Shown: one piece after another, positions 42,346-51,581 of the stretch
Layout of the letters: each line of letters starts with the position of its first letter
How positions within the stretch are numbered: the stretch's first letter is position 1
Made by a program: the position numbers and the translations under genes
Notes under the pieces: generated by a model
Seen by the model: the letters and a program-made list of their open reading frames with translations, nothing else
What the model was told of the DNA's origin: nothing
Database searches by the model: none
Assembly (NCBI GenBank): GCA_963677885.1
Contig: OY782500.1
Coordinates: forward strand, 3,286,001 to 3,350,000
Source: UBA1351 sp963677885
Lineage (GTDB): Bacteria; Bacillota; Clostridia; Lachnospirales; Vallitaleaceae
DNA: 64,000 bases
Reading direction: 5' to 3'

Positions 42346-43110
42346 ATGTTAGCCATTGAAAGAAGAGAAGAAATTATAAGAATCATAACCAGAGACAAAT
42401 CTGTTCGTGTCAATGAACTGGCAGAGCGGTTTGAGGTTACAGAAGAAACCATTCGAAGAGACCTTGATAAGCTGGAAAAAGAAGGCATTGTCAAGAAAAC
42501 CTATGGCGGAGCTGTGGTTCGTGATTTTGTTTCCAAAGATGCTACCCTTAGTGAACGGCTACAGACCAACTTAGATGAAAAACGGCGTATTGCCGCTTTG
42601 GCCAGAGACCTGGTTAATGACGGTGAAACCATTTTTATAGATATGTCGACTACTGCCCTTGAATTCATTAAGCACATTGATGAAGACAAGAAGGTAACGG
42701 TCATTACCAATTCACTGACAGCCATTACAGAGCTTAACAATAAACCAAATGTTAAGGTCATTACCATCGGTGGTGTCCTAAATTCTGAAACCCTTTGTAT
42801 GGAAGGTCCAATGACCCATAAATTCATTCAGAACTATTACGTAGACAAGACGATTTTCTCCGTTAAGGCAATTTCTCTGGACCGTGGGATTATGGATTCC
42901 AACGAAGTTTCAGCAGACATTAAAAGACTCATGATCCGGAATGCCAATCAGGCCATATTGCTGGTTGATGCTACCAAGTTTGATCAGACGGCCTTAACCA
43001 TTGTAACCGATATGGAAAACGTAGATATGCTGATTACTGAAAAGAATCTTGACAGTGACTGGCAGGATGCCATTAGCTCTTGGGATGTTGAACTGGTTAT
43101 TGCAAAATAG
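42346..43110 (+). CDS. DeoR-family regulator of the microcompartment locus
   Basis: A 254-residue DeoR protein from ATG 42346 (TTGGAGG upstream); the open frame reaches to 42286 without a site. The N-terminal helix-turn-helix AERFEVTEETIRRDLDKLEKEGIVKKTYGGAVV and C-terminal ETIFIDMSTTALEFIKHI, VTVITNSLTAITEL are typical. Likely effector is a sugar phosphate such as fuculose/rhamnulose 1-phosphate or DHAP. It closes the operon starting at 28273 and may bind the repeats around its promoter. Confidence 0.88.
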   Translation: MLAIERREEIIRIITRDKSVRVNELAERFEVTEETIRRDLDKLEKEGIVKKTYGGAVVRDFVSKDATLSERLQTNLDEKRRIAALARDLVNDGETIFIDMSTTALEFIKHIDEDKKVTVITNSLTAITELNNKPNVKVITIGGVLNSETLCMEGPMTHKFIQNYYVDKTIFSVKAISLDRGIMDSNEVSADIKRLMIRNANQAILLVDATKFDQTALTIVTDMENVDMLITEKNLDSDWQDAISSWDVELVIAK

Positions 43111-43121
43111 ATAAATAGATG

Positions 43122-43153
43122 CAAAGGTCTTGACAAGACCCTTGTATTTTTTT
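43122..43153 (+). terminator. Intrinsic terminator after the DeoR gene
   Basis: CAAAGGTCTT (43122-43131) pairs with AAGACCCTTG (43135-43144), one mismatch, followed by TATTTTTTT. The -35 of the next promoter lies within the hairpin. Confidence 0.75.
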
Positions 43154-43190
43154 ACAATGATAGTAATCGATTACTAGTAAACGATTACTA
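43130..43190 (+). promoter_or_regulatory. fuc promoter overlapped by two LacI-type palindromes
   Basis: TTGACA (43130-43135) and TACAAT (43153-43158) are 17 bases apart. Immediately after the -10 lies TAGTAATCGATTACTA (43161-43176), a perfect 16-bp palindrome with the central CG of LacI-family operators, and an overlapping near-copy TAGTAAACGATTACTA (43175-43190). The LacI protein encoded at 47121 is the likely ligand. Confidence 0.8.
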
Positions 43191-43277
43191 TAAGAAAAAA
43201 TGAGTCATCATTGACTTGAACTAGCCACGATATTAAGAAAAATAAAGAAGAAGGTATAAACTTAGAAAGGAGTTCTT

Positions 43278-43703
43278 ATGTTAAAAGGAATACCAAAAGT
43301 CATCCCTCCCAAGTTAATGAAGATGATGATGGAAATGGGCCATGGGGATGAATTGATTATTGCTGATGGTAACTATCCTGCCTTTAGTCAGGGAGTAGAG
43401 GTTATCGAGGCAGATGGTCATGAGGTAAAGGTCTTGCTGGATGCCATACTGGAATTTTTTCCACTGGATACATATACGGAAAAACCGGTTGCCCTTATGG
43501 AAGTGGTGAAGGGGGATCCAACAGTTCCGGTAGTTTGGGAAGACTACAAGAAGATTCTTCAGGGGCATGGGTATAGTGAAGACAAGATTAGCCATATCGA
43601 TCGATTTGATTTTTATGACCGGTCTAAGAAAGCCTATGGTATTGTTTCCACATCTGACCAGGCTCTCTATGCAAACATACTCATTAAGAAAGGTGTATGT
43701 TAG
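43278..43703 (+). CDS. fucU: L-fucose mutarotase (RbsD/FucU family)
   Basis: A 141-residue FucU: LKGIPKVIPPKLMKMMMEMGHGDELIIADGNYPA with the catalytic His of GHGD near residue 22, and FYDRSKKAYGIVSTSDQALYANILIKKG at the C-terminus. It speeds anomer exchange of fucose for the isomerase. AAAGGAG site. First gene of the fucU-kinase-fucI-regulator cluster. Confidence 0.93.
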   Translation: MLKGIPKVIPPKLMKMMMEMGHGDELIIADGNYPAFSQGVEVIEADGHEVKVLLDAILEFFPLDTYTEKPVALMEVVKGDPTVPVVWEDYKKILQGHGYSEDKISHIDRFDFYDRSKKAYGIVSTSDQALYANILIKKGVC

Positions 43704-43738
43704 AAGCAATTATATAAATGGATTATATTTTTTGAATG

Positions 43739-43758
43739 GATAGTAATCGATTACTATC
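43739..43758. promoter_or_regulatory. Second copy of the LacI-type palindrome, before the kinase gene
   Basis: GATAGTAATCGATTACTATC is a perfect 20-bp palindrome whose central 16 bases are identical to the operator at 43161-43176, 580 bases upstream. It may allow a repression loop across fucU. Confidence 0.75.
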
Positions 43759-43787
43759 CCGGTTAGTGTATTGGGAAGGAGCATTAC

Positions 43788-45116
43788 ATGGAAGTCATGG
43801 CATTTGATTTGGGAGCCAGTAATGGAAGAGCTATTGTCGGTAAAGTGGAAGAGGGAAGGATTACATATCACGAAGTTCACCGATTTGCCAACGAGCCGGT
43901 TAAGTTAGGCAATCAGCTTTACTGGGATTTTCCAAGATTATTTCATGAATTAAAAACGGCCTTAATCAAGGCAAGGCATCAAGGGTTTAAGGTTGCATCC
44001 GTCGGTATTGACTCATGGGGTGTTGACTACGGCCTTATAGACAGTGACGGCGACTTGATGAACAATCCTGTTCACTACAGGGACGACAGGTCAGAAAGAG
44101 GGAGACAGAAGTTACTGACCATCATCGATGAAGTCACCTTGAAGAAAGAGACAGGGATGGACAGTGTATCTTACAATACCGTCAATCAACTGATGATGGA
44201 TAAGCTATTAAAGACAGGCAGCGATCTGGGATTTCTTAACATACCAGACCTCTTCAACTTCATGATTACCGGTCAGCGGGGGTCGGAATTTTCTATGGCA
44301 ACAACGACCCAACTGGTAGATTATGAAACCCTGGATTGGAACTGGAACTTAATTGAGACCTGTGGATTAGACCCCAAGCTTTTCAATCCAATCTATCCAT
44401 CAGGGCGAATCGTCGGGCAGGCCAAGGAAGACTTTCTGAAGGAAATTGGATATGAGACTTTAGACGTCGTTTCAGTCACCTCCCACGACACTGCATCAGC
44501 CCTTCAGTCTATCAGTGATGAAGACAATTACCTTTTTGTTGCCACAGGTACATGGATCATTGTTGGTTCCAGTCAGGACAAGATGACCATGAATCAAAAG
44601 GTTATGGATTATGGCCTATCCAATGAAGGTGGCAGGTATCCCAAGGTCAATCTTCTCAAAAACCATGTAGGCATGTGGATTTTGCAGGAAAGTAAGAGAG
44701 AATGGGAAAAGCAGGGTTATCCAATGGATTATCCTGAACTCATTGAAAGGGCTGAAAGGTCGGAGATAGATTCTTTCATTGATATTGAAGACCCAAGATT
44801 TTTTAGTCCGGGGGATATGCTTTTAAAGATTAACGATTATCTTGATGAGACCAATCAAACCCTTGCTGAAAGTGTGGGCGATTATGTCAGAGTCATTGAA
44901 GCTAGTCTTGCTAAACAGATCAGCCAAAGTCTGGTTGCTATTGAAGAAGCATTAGGTACAAGCTATGACAAGGTGTATATCTTGGGTGGTGGTGTCAGGG
45001 ATAAGATGCTCCTTAATCTCATCGGACAGTTCTCAGGAAAACAGATTATCAAAGGTGAGATTGAAGCTACTACCATTGGGAACATTAAGGACCAGCTTAA
45101 GGCTCTGGAAAAGTAA
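43788..45116 (+). CDS. Rhamnulokinase-family FGGY kinase (L-rhamnulose or L-fuculose)
   Basis: A 442-residue kinase of the RhaB branch: MAFDLGASNGRAIVGKV, VGIDSWGVDYGLID, VTSHDTASALQSI, FVATGTWIIVGSS and VYILGGGVRDKMLL. It is some 45 residues shorter than Escherichia coli RhaB. Encoded between fucose mutarotase and fucose isomerase, it probably phosphorylates L-fuculose, and perhaps rhamnulose too, to feed the aldolase at 28273. Confidence 0.88.
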   Translation: MEVMAFDLGASNGRAIVGKVEEGRITYHEVHRFANEPVKLGNQLYWDFPRLFHELKTALIKARHQGFKVASVGIDSWGVDYGLIDSDGDLMNNPVHYRDDRSERGRQKLLTIIDEVTLKKETGMDSVSYNTVNQLMMDKLLKTGSDLGFLNIPDLFNFMITGQRGSEFSMATTTQLVDYETLDWNWNLIETCGLDPKLFNPIYPSGRIVGQAKEDFLKEIGYETLDVVSVTSHDTASALQSISDEDNYLFVATGTWIIVGSSQDKMTMNQKVMDYGLSNEGGRYPKVNLLKNHVGMWILQESKREWEKQGYPMDYPELIERAERSEIDSFIDIEDPRFFSPGDMLLKINDYLDETNQTLAESVGDYVRVIEASLAKQISQSLVAIEEALGTSYDKVYILGGGVRDKMLLNLIGQFSGKQIIKGEIEATTIGNIKDQLKALEK

Positions 45117-45203
45117 GGAAAAGAAATGAAATAATCATTACATAAATAATGGAAACATAAATGAAGGATTTTAGATGAGCAAAAAAGTAAAAAGGAGAAA
45201 GTT

Positions 45204-46985
45204 ATGAGTTTTAGATTAAACAAACGTTTACCAAAAGTAGGAATCAGACCAACCATTGACGGACGTCGCAGAGGTGTTAGAGAGTCATTGGAAGACCAAA
45301 CGATGAATATGGCAAAAAGAGCAGCCAAACTGATTGAAGACAACCTCAGGCATGCCTCCGGTGAGAAAGTTGAATGTGTTATTGCGGATACTACTATTGG
45401 TGGTGTTGCAGAAGCGGCCATGTGTGAAGACAAGTTCCAGCAGGAGGGAGTTGGCCTGACTCTGACAGTTACACCTTGCTGGTGTTATGGTACAGAAACC
45501 ATCGATATGAATGGACTGCGTCCAAAGGCTATTTGGGGCTTTAACGGAACAGAACGTCCTGGAGCCGTATATTTGGCTGCTGCAGTAGCAGGGCATGACC
45601 AGATGGGTCTTCCAGTCTTTTCTATCTATGGCGAAGATGTACAGGACTCTGACGACGAATCCATTCCTGAAGATGTAAAATCCAAGATCCTTCAGTTTGT
45701 CAGAGCCGGTATTGCTGTTGCGACCATTAAAGACTTATCCTACCTGTCAGTTGGCTCAGTTTCCATGGGTATTGCCGGATCAGTCGTTGATCCCAACTTC
45801 TTCAATGACTATCTGGGTATGAGAAATGAATATGTTGATATGAGCGAAATTGCCAGACGTGTTGAGGAAAACATTTATGATCCTGTTGAGTTTGAAAAAG
45901 CCTATGAATGGGTTCTTGCCAACTGTAAGGAAGGCGAGGATGTCAACGATGAAAAGTGGTCCAGAGACAAGTTGGATGAAGACTGGAAATATGTGGTTAA
46001 AATGGCCCTTATCTTCAGAGATTTAATGATTGGAAATGATAAGCTTAAGGAACTTGGTTTTGGTGAAGAGGCTATGGGCCATAATGCCATTGCAGGTGGT
46101 TTCCAGGGACAGAGACAATGGACAGACTTTAGACCAAATGGTGACTTCCTGGAGACAGTCCTTAATACATCATCTGACTGGAATGGTATCCGTGAACCTT
46201 TTGTGGTTGCAACAGAAAACGACAGCCTAAACGGTGTACCCATGCTCTTTGGCCATATGCTGACCGGAACAGCCCAAATCTTTTCCGATGTTAGAACCTA
46301 TTGGAGTCCGGCAGCTGTCAAACGTGTAACCGGATATGATTTGGATGGACTGGCAAAAGACGGAATCATCCACTTGATCAATTCAGGTTCAACGACCTTG
46401 GATGGAACGGGACAACATACAGATGGTGAAGGCAAACCGGTCATGAAGCCGTTTTGGGAAATGACAGAAGAAGATGCAGCAAAATGCTATGAGGCAACAG
46501 AGTTTTGTCCGGCAGACAAAGGGTATTTTAGAGGTGGTGGATTCTCTTCCAGATTCCTGACTAAAGGTGGTATGCCTATTACTATGTCAAGAGTCAACAT
46601 CATTAAGGGACTTGGACCAATTCTTCAAATCGCAGAGGGTTATACCGTAGAGCTTCCTAAGGAAGTCCATGACCTACTTGATGTCAGAACCAATCCGACG
46701 TGGCCAACAACCTGGTTTGCACCTAAACTTACAGGCCAAGGAGCCTTTACCAGTGTTTATGAGGTTATGAATACCTGGGGAGCCAATCATGGAGCTATCT
46801 CCTATGGACATATTGGTGACCGCTTAATCACCATGGCTGCTATGCTTCGTATTCCGGTTGCTATGCATAACGTGGAGGAAGATCGCATCTTTAGACCTAA
46901 GGCATGGTCAGCTTATGGAACAGCCAACCTGGAAGGTGCTGATTACAGAGCCTGTGCTACCTATGGTGCCCTTTATAAAAAGTAG
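45204..46985 (+). CDS. fucI: L-fucose isomerase
   Basis: A 593-residue protein, the normal FucI length. RLPKVGIRPTIDGRRRGVRESLEDQTMNMA, CVIADTTIGGVAEAAMCEDKF and the Mn-site regions VVATENDSLNGVPMLFGHML and WGANHGAISYGHIGDRL are all present. It converts L-fucose to L-fuculose. AAAGGAG precedes the ATG. No rhamnose isomerase (RhaA) gene is seen in the window. Confidence 0.95.
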   Translation: MSFRLNKRLPKVGIRPTIDGRRRGVRESLEDQTMNMAKRAAKLIEDNLRHASGEKVECVIADTTIGGVAEAAMCEDKFQQEGVGLTLTVTPCWCYGTETIDMNGLRPKAIWGFNGTERPGAVYLAAAVAGHDQMGLPVFSIYGEDVQDSDDESIPEDVKSKILQFVRAGIAVATIKDLSYLSVGSVSMGIAGSVVDPNFFNDYLGMRNEYVDMSEIARRVEENIYDPVEFEKAYEWVLANCKEGEDVNDEKWSRDKLDEDWKYVVKMALIFRDLMIGNDKLKELGFGEEAMGHNAIAGGFQGQRQWTDFRPNGDFLETVLNTSSDWNGIREPFVVATENDSLNGVPMLFGHMLTGTAQIFSDVRTYWSPAAVKRVTGYDLDGLAKDGIIHLINSGSTTLDGTGQHTDGEGKPVMKPFWEMTEEDAAKCYEATEFCPADKGYFRGGGFSSRFLTKGGMPITMSRVNIIKGLGPILQIAEGYTVELPKEVHDLLDVRTNPTWPTTWFAPKLTGQGAFTSVYEVMNTWGANHGAISYGHIGDRLITMAAMLRIPVAMHNVEEDRIFRPKAWSAYGTANLEGADYRACATYGALYKK

Positions 46986-47037
46986 AACATTATGATATAA
47001 GTTACATAGTCAAACAATAGCGCAGCACCTGGTTATA

Positions 47038-47046
47038 TGCTATAAT
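47038..47046 (+). promoter_or_regulatory. Extended -10 promoter before the LacI gene
   Basis: TGCTATAAT is a perfect extended -10 with no good -35. The leader then has GTGTGCT (47066-47072) facing AGCACAC (47098-47104), a possible hairpin just before the ribosome site. Confidence 0.5.
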
Positions 47047-47120
47047 TTTTAGGATATATAAGGTGGTGTGCTTGTTTGCAATTATGATCGGGAATGCAGC
47101 ACACACAAAAGGAGTTTGTC

Positions 47121-48131
47121 ATGGCCACAATTAAAATGGTTGCAGAAGAAGCAGGTGTATCAACAGCAACAGTATCCAGGGTCCTTAACGGGAACTATCC
47201 CGTTAGTAAGGATGCCTATGAACATGTAATGGCAGCTGTTGAAAAACTAAATTATAGAACCAATAATCTGGCAAAAAGTCTTAAGATGAACAAGACCTTT
47301 ATGATTGGTCTTGTTGTACCTGATATTTCCAACAGCTTTTTTATGGAACTTGCCAGAGGTATAGAAGACATTGTAACTGAGAGAGGCTATACACTTACCG
47401 TTTGCTCAACAGATGAAGATAATGATAAGGAGATCCGTCTCCTTAAAGCCCTTAATGATAAGCGGGTAGACCTGGTTGTACTGGCGTCTTCCCTAAAGGA
47501 CAAAGAACCTTTGGAAGACCTTAGAAAAAGAGGCTTACGTCTGGTTATGGTCGATACCTATATTGCAGGTCTTAAGTCGGATTATATACTGGAAGATAAT
47601 GAAAGCTCCTCCTTTGAACTGGTGGACTATGCTTTAGGCCTTGGTCATAAAAAGGTAGGGATTATTAATGGAATTCTGACAGTAAGTACAGCAAGAGAAC
47701 GTTTTGAAGGCTTCAGAAGGGCTCTTAAAAAGCACAAGATAAGCTTGAATGAGTCCTATGTGGTTAGCGGAGCCTACAATAGGAAAAAGGCCTGTAAGGA
47801 AGTAAAGGATATGTTGACCAGACAGATGAATAACCTGCCGACCCTGCTTTATGCCACTAATAATGAGATGACAGAGGGTGCTCTCATGGCCATTAAGGAA
47901 TTAGGTTTAAGGGTGCCTGAGGATATTTCAGTGATTTCTTATGGGGAGATATCACTGCCTGAATTAGTTGAACCTCGTCTGACCATTATTCATCAAAAAC
48001 CACGGGAGATTGGGGAGATGGCCGGCCAGATATTGATTCAGCGTTTGGATGATGAGAATTATCAGGGTAAACCGACTCCTCACATCGTTCAGGGGAGCCT
48101 GGTGATCAGAGATTCAGTCAAGGAGATTTAA
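47121..48131 (+). CDS. LacI-family regulator of the fucose genes
   Basis: A 336-residue LacI/GalR protein. ATIKMVAEEAGVSTATVSRVLNGNYPVS is the DNA-binding head; NNLAKSLKMNKTFMIGLVVPDISNSFF links to the effector domain. ATG at 47121 has AAAGGAG; ATG at 47094 is unsupported. Adjacent to fucI and with perfect CG-centred palindromes before fucU and the kinase, it is the likely repressor of these genes with L-fucose or fuculose as inducer. Confidence 0.9.
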   Translation: MATIKMVAEEAGVSTATVSRVLNGNYPVSKDAYEHVMAAVEKLNYRTNNLAKSLKMNKTFMIGLVVPDISNSFFMELARGIEDIVTERGYTLTVCSTDEDNDKEIRLLKALNDKRVDLVVLASSLKDKEPLEDLRKRGLRLVMVDTYIAGLKSDYILEDNESSSFELVDYALGLGHKKVGIINGILTVSTARERFEGFRRALKKHKISLNESYVVSGAYNRKKACKEVKDMLTRQMNNLPTLLYATNNEMTEGALMAIKELGLRVPEDISVISYGEISLPELVEPRLTIIHQKPREIGEMAGQILIQRLDDENYQGKPTPHIVQGSLVIRDSVKEI

Positions 48132-48196
48132 GATATGGGGGACCTACTAGGGGAGTAGGTTACTGGAAATACGTCTAGCATATGTTAGGAGAAGAT

Positions 48197-49810
48197 ATGA
48201 GTAAGATGTTAAAGGTTATGATTGTTGAGGACGAGCTGCCGGTTCGTAATATGATTATTGATATTGTGGACTGGTCCTCTTATGATATGGAAATCGCTTT
48301 TGCTGCCGCCGATGGTCAAGAGGCATTGCAGTACCTGGAAGGTAATGATGTGGACGTCATTATGACGGATATATACATGCCCTTTGTTGATGGTATGGAG
48401 CTGGTGAGACGGGTCAGACAGGTTAACAGTGACTGTAAGGTTATCTTTTTAACCGGATACAATGACTTCGAATTTGCCAGGGAAGCCGTTGAACTGAAAG
48501 CCAGCAAATATCTTTTAAAACCAATTACCAAAAAAGAACTGGTTGAAGTTCTGGAAGAAGTTAAGTCTGAAATACAGGACCAACAGTTGAAAGCCAAAGA
48601 CCTTCACAGACTTCAGGCAGACTATGAAAAAAATAAATTACTGCTCCAGAATAACCTTTTTCTGGACTTAATCAGAGGCTATATTCCAGCAGACCGGATT
48701 GAAGAGGTCTGTATGAATGTGGGTCTTGGTTTTAATGCGTCAAACTATGTCCTTTGTGTCCTGGAAGTTATTGACCGGGACAATATCGGCCAGGACCAGT
48801 GGTTCAATGACTATTCCATCCTTCATTTTGCCCTCTGTAATATTGTAAAAGAGGTTTTAGTTGAAGAACCTTATACCAAGGTGCTTATGGAAGGTGACGG
48901 GAAGATTGTTATTCTCATTGAGGATGATGAAAGGCGCCGAATCGTTAACAAGGCCCAGCGCCTTATGCAAAGGGCTATCCATACCATCAAACGGCTATAT
49001 GACTTTGATATCAGTGTTGGTATCAGTGAGCCTGCATCCGGTCTTCATCATTTGAAGAGAAGCTTTGATGAGGCTATGACTGCTATATCTTATAGGGTTC
49101 TTGAAGGCAACAACCGGGTCATTGTAAAAAGCGATATGAACCGGTCGAATTCAGAAGAAAAGAAGAAATCAGTGAAAGCGGTTGAGCCTATTATCGATGG
49201 TATATTGGTTGGTGACGGAGACAAGACCCAAACCTATATCTCCATGCTTTTTGACGGAATCAAGTTTCTTAAACTAGACCTAAAGGAAACCAAGAACCTT
49301 CTTCTTCTTGCAGTTTCTCAGATTTACGAAGCCTTTAACGGACTGGTCGATGAGGACCATAAGGCTTATATGGATTTGGAATTTATTCAAGATCTTTACG
49401 GCCTCCATGATTATGACCATCTTAAAGAAAAAGTGAAAATGATCAGTTTGGAAATGATGGATGTCATCGGTAACCTCCGAGAGAAAGAAAAGAATGACAC
49501 CATAGGTAAAGCCCTAAGTATTATGGAAAGTTCCTACAGCAACCCGGATTTTGACCTTAATGGAATCAGTGAAGCCCTGTCCGTCAGCGCCTCCTATTTC
49601 AGCAGACTCTTCAAAAAAATCACCGGAAAAACTTTCCTCGAGCATCTAACGGAAATGCGACTAGGTAAAGCCCAGGAACTCCTTAAGACTACGGACTTAA
49701 AGGTCTATGAGATTGCAGAAAAAACAGGATATGAAGATGCCCACTATTTTTCCTATAACTTTAGGAAGAACATAGGAAAAACACCATTACAGTATAGAAA
49801 AGGGAAATAA
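48197..49810 (+). CDS. Response regulator, YesN/AraC type
   Basis: A 537-residue response regulator. The receiver domain KVMIVEDELPVRNMIID ... DVIMTDIYMPFVDG carries the phospho-acceptor Asp; a linker with coiled-coil character (residues about 125-160) leads to a middle domain and a C-terminal AraC helix-turn-helix pair (DLNGISEALSVSASYFSRLFKKITGKTFLEHL; VYEIAEKTGYEDAHYFSYNFRKNIGKTPLQY). ATG at 48197 follows TTAGGAG. Cognate of the kinase encoded one base downstream. Confidence 0.92.
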   Translation: MSKMLKVMIVEDELPVRNMIIDIVDWSSYDMEIAFAAADGQEALQYLEGNDVDVIMTDIYMPFVDGMELVRRVRQVNSDCKVIFLTGYNDFEFAREAVELKASKYLLKPITKKELVEVLEEVKSEIQDQQLKAKDLHRLQADYEKNKLLLQNNLFLDLIRGYIPADRIEEVCMNVGLGFNASNYVLCVLEVIDRDNIGQDQWFNDYSILHFALCNIVKEVLVEEPYTKVLMEGDGKIVILIEDDERRRIVNKAQRLMQRAIHTIKRLYDFDISVGISEPASGLHHLKRSFDEAMTAISYRVLEGNNRVIVKSDMNRSNSEEKKKSVKAVEPIIDGILVGDGDKTQTYISMLFDGIKFLKLDLKETKNLLLLAVSQIYEAFNGLVDEDHKAYMDLEFIQDLYGLHDYDHLKEKVKMISLEMMDVIGNLREKEKNDTIGKALSIMESSYSNPDFDLNGISEALSVSASYFSRLFKKITGKTFLEHLTEMRLGKAQELLKTTDLKVYEIAEKTGYEDAHYFSYNFRKNIGKTPLQYRKGK

Positions 49811-49811
49811 T

Positions 49812-51581
49812 ATGGCAGGAAAAAGAGCAAAAATCTTTGACAGCATACAGACAACCCTGACTCTGGCAGTTGTCCTCATTATTGTCTCCATTCTCATTAC
49901 AGTCGTAGTCCTGGTTTATACAACCACAGATAAAGTTCTTGAGGACAACGCCGTCACCACAAACAAAAGTCTGGTTACCCAAATTTCCTATGATATTGAG
50001 TTTTATTTGAGGAATACGGAAGTAGCTATTGAAAGCCTTATGCTGTCTGATGGGGTAAAAGACTTTTTTGCCGGATCTGACAAGGGCTTGGAAATGATGG
50101 CTGTGGCTTCCATGAACTCTCTTATAGACAGCAGGGAAGATGTTATTAATGTCGTTCTCATTCGCAGTGATGGAGAGATTTTAGCCAATGACCAGGAAGC
50201 TGAAGTGAAGGAAGATATGGACTTTACAAAGCAGCCCTACTATGAGAAGGCAATTACCAGTGATGAGATGGTGGTATCAGAGTCCCTGGTGCAGAATATT
50301 TTTTATGGCCACTATTTATGGGTTGTTTCCTGTTCCAGAGCCTATGTGAATCCGGAATCCGGTCAGATTGAAGGCGTTATTCTTGTAGACCTTAACTATA
50401 AGATGATTCAGGATATGGTTAGCCGGTCCTCCATAGGCGATAAGGGTTATGTCTTTATTGTTGATAATCTGGGGAGTATCGTTTACCATCCTAAACAGCC
50501 CCTCATCTATAACAATTTACAGGAAGAAAAAATTCAGGATGTCATTGATTCAGACCAGGCGGTCATATCTGCTACAGTCAATGGCCAAAAAGTTCACTAC
50601 CTGTCTGAAGACTCCATCTATTCCCAATGGTACGTTATCGGTAAGGTTTATGACGATGAAATTAATGTCTACAGCGAAACCCTCCGCAACTATTCCTTCT
50701 GGATGCTGATACTGGCCCTGATTATTGGAACCATGCTGGCTTTTGTTGTGTCAGGCAGTATCTTAAAGCCGGTTGACAAGCTGGTAGGTGGTATTTATCA
50801 GTTCCAGTCAGGAAATCTGGACGTTGAAGTCCATGTGGATTCCCACAATGAGTTAGGTCTTTTGACTATGAACTTTAACCGGATGACCAAGAGAATCAAG
50901 GCTTTGGTCAAACAAAATCAAGAGGCCGAGAGGACCAAGAGGAAGTCAGAAATTGAGGCCCTTCAGTCTCAGATTAATCCCCATTTCCTCTATAATACCC
51001 TGGATTCTATAGTCTGGATGGCTGAGTCCGGCAAATCAGAAGAGGTAGTCCTTATGACTTCGTCTTTAGCCAAGCTTTTTAGGATTTCTATCAATAAAGG
51101 AGAAGAAGTGGTAACCCTGAAGCAGGAAATCGAACATGTTGAATCCTATCTGGTCATCCAGCAGATGCGATACGGTGATAAGCTTCAGTATGAAATAGAT
51201 GTAGACCCCTCGATATATCCGGTTCGAATGATTAAGCTGATTCTTCAGCCCTTGGTTGAGAATGCTATCTATCACGGAATCAAACAGGTACCTGGTCAAG
51301 GTATGATCTGGATTCGTGGTAAAAAAGAAGAAGACTCCATTGTTTTGGAAGTGGAAGATAATGGTATGGGTATGGAAAAAGCAGTTATTGATGAGTTGAT
51401 GGCCGGTCATAATGTGTCGACTAAAAAAGATGGTGGCGTTGGAGCCTTTAACGTAGACCAAAGGATTAAACTTTATTATGGTATGGAATATGGTATCAGT
51501 ATTGAAAGTGAGCTGTATGAAGGTACGACAATCAGTATCCGTCTGCCCCTAATGGAGGAGGTTGGTCATGAAAAAGAATAA
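49812..51581 (+). CDS. Sensor histidine kinase, YesM/LytS type
   Basis: A 589-residue membrane kinase. Transmembrane helix 1 (LTLAVVLIIVSILITVVVLV), an extracellular double Cache-type sensor region (residues about 45-295), transmembrane helix 2 (FWMLILALIIGTMLAFVVSG), HAMP, His_kinase domain with the phospho-His in INPHFLYNTLDSIVWM, and ATPase motifs LQPLVENAIYHGI and VEDNGMGM. It likely receives its signal through the binding protein encoded next. Confidence 0.92.
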   Translation: MAGKRAKIFDSIQTTLTLAVVLIIVSILITVVVLVYTTTDKVLEDNAVTTNKSLVTQISYDIEFYLRNTEVAIESLMLSDGVKDFFAGSDKGLEMMAVASMNSLIDSREDVINVVLIRSDGEILANDQEAEVKEDMDFTKQPYYEKAITSDEMVVSESLVQNIFYGHYLWVVSCSRAYVNPESGQIEGVILVDLNYKMIQDMVSRSSIGDKGYVFIVDNLGSIVYHPKQPLIYNNLQEEKIQDVIDSDQAVISATVNGQKVHYLSEDSIYSQWYVIGKVYDDEINVYSETLRNYSFWMLILALIIGTMLAFVVSGSILKPVDKLVGGIYQFQSGNLDVEVHVDSHNELGLLTMNFNRMTKRIKALVKQNQEAERTKRKSEIEALQSQINPHFLYNTLDSIVWMAESGKSEEVVLMTSSLAKLFRISINKGEEVVTLKQEIEHVESYLVIQQMRYGDKLQYEIDVDPSIYPVRMIKLILQPLVENAIYHGIKQVPGQGMIWIRGKKEEDSIVLEVEDNGMGMEKAVIDELMAGHNVSTKKDGGVGAFNVDQRIKLYYGMEYGISIESELYEGTTISIRLPLMEEVGHEKE

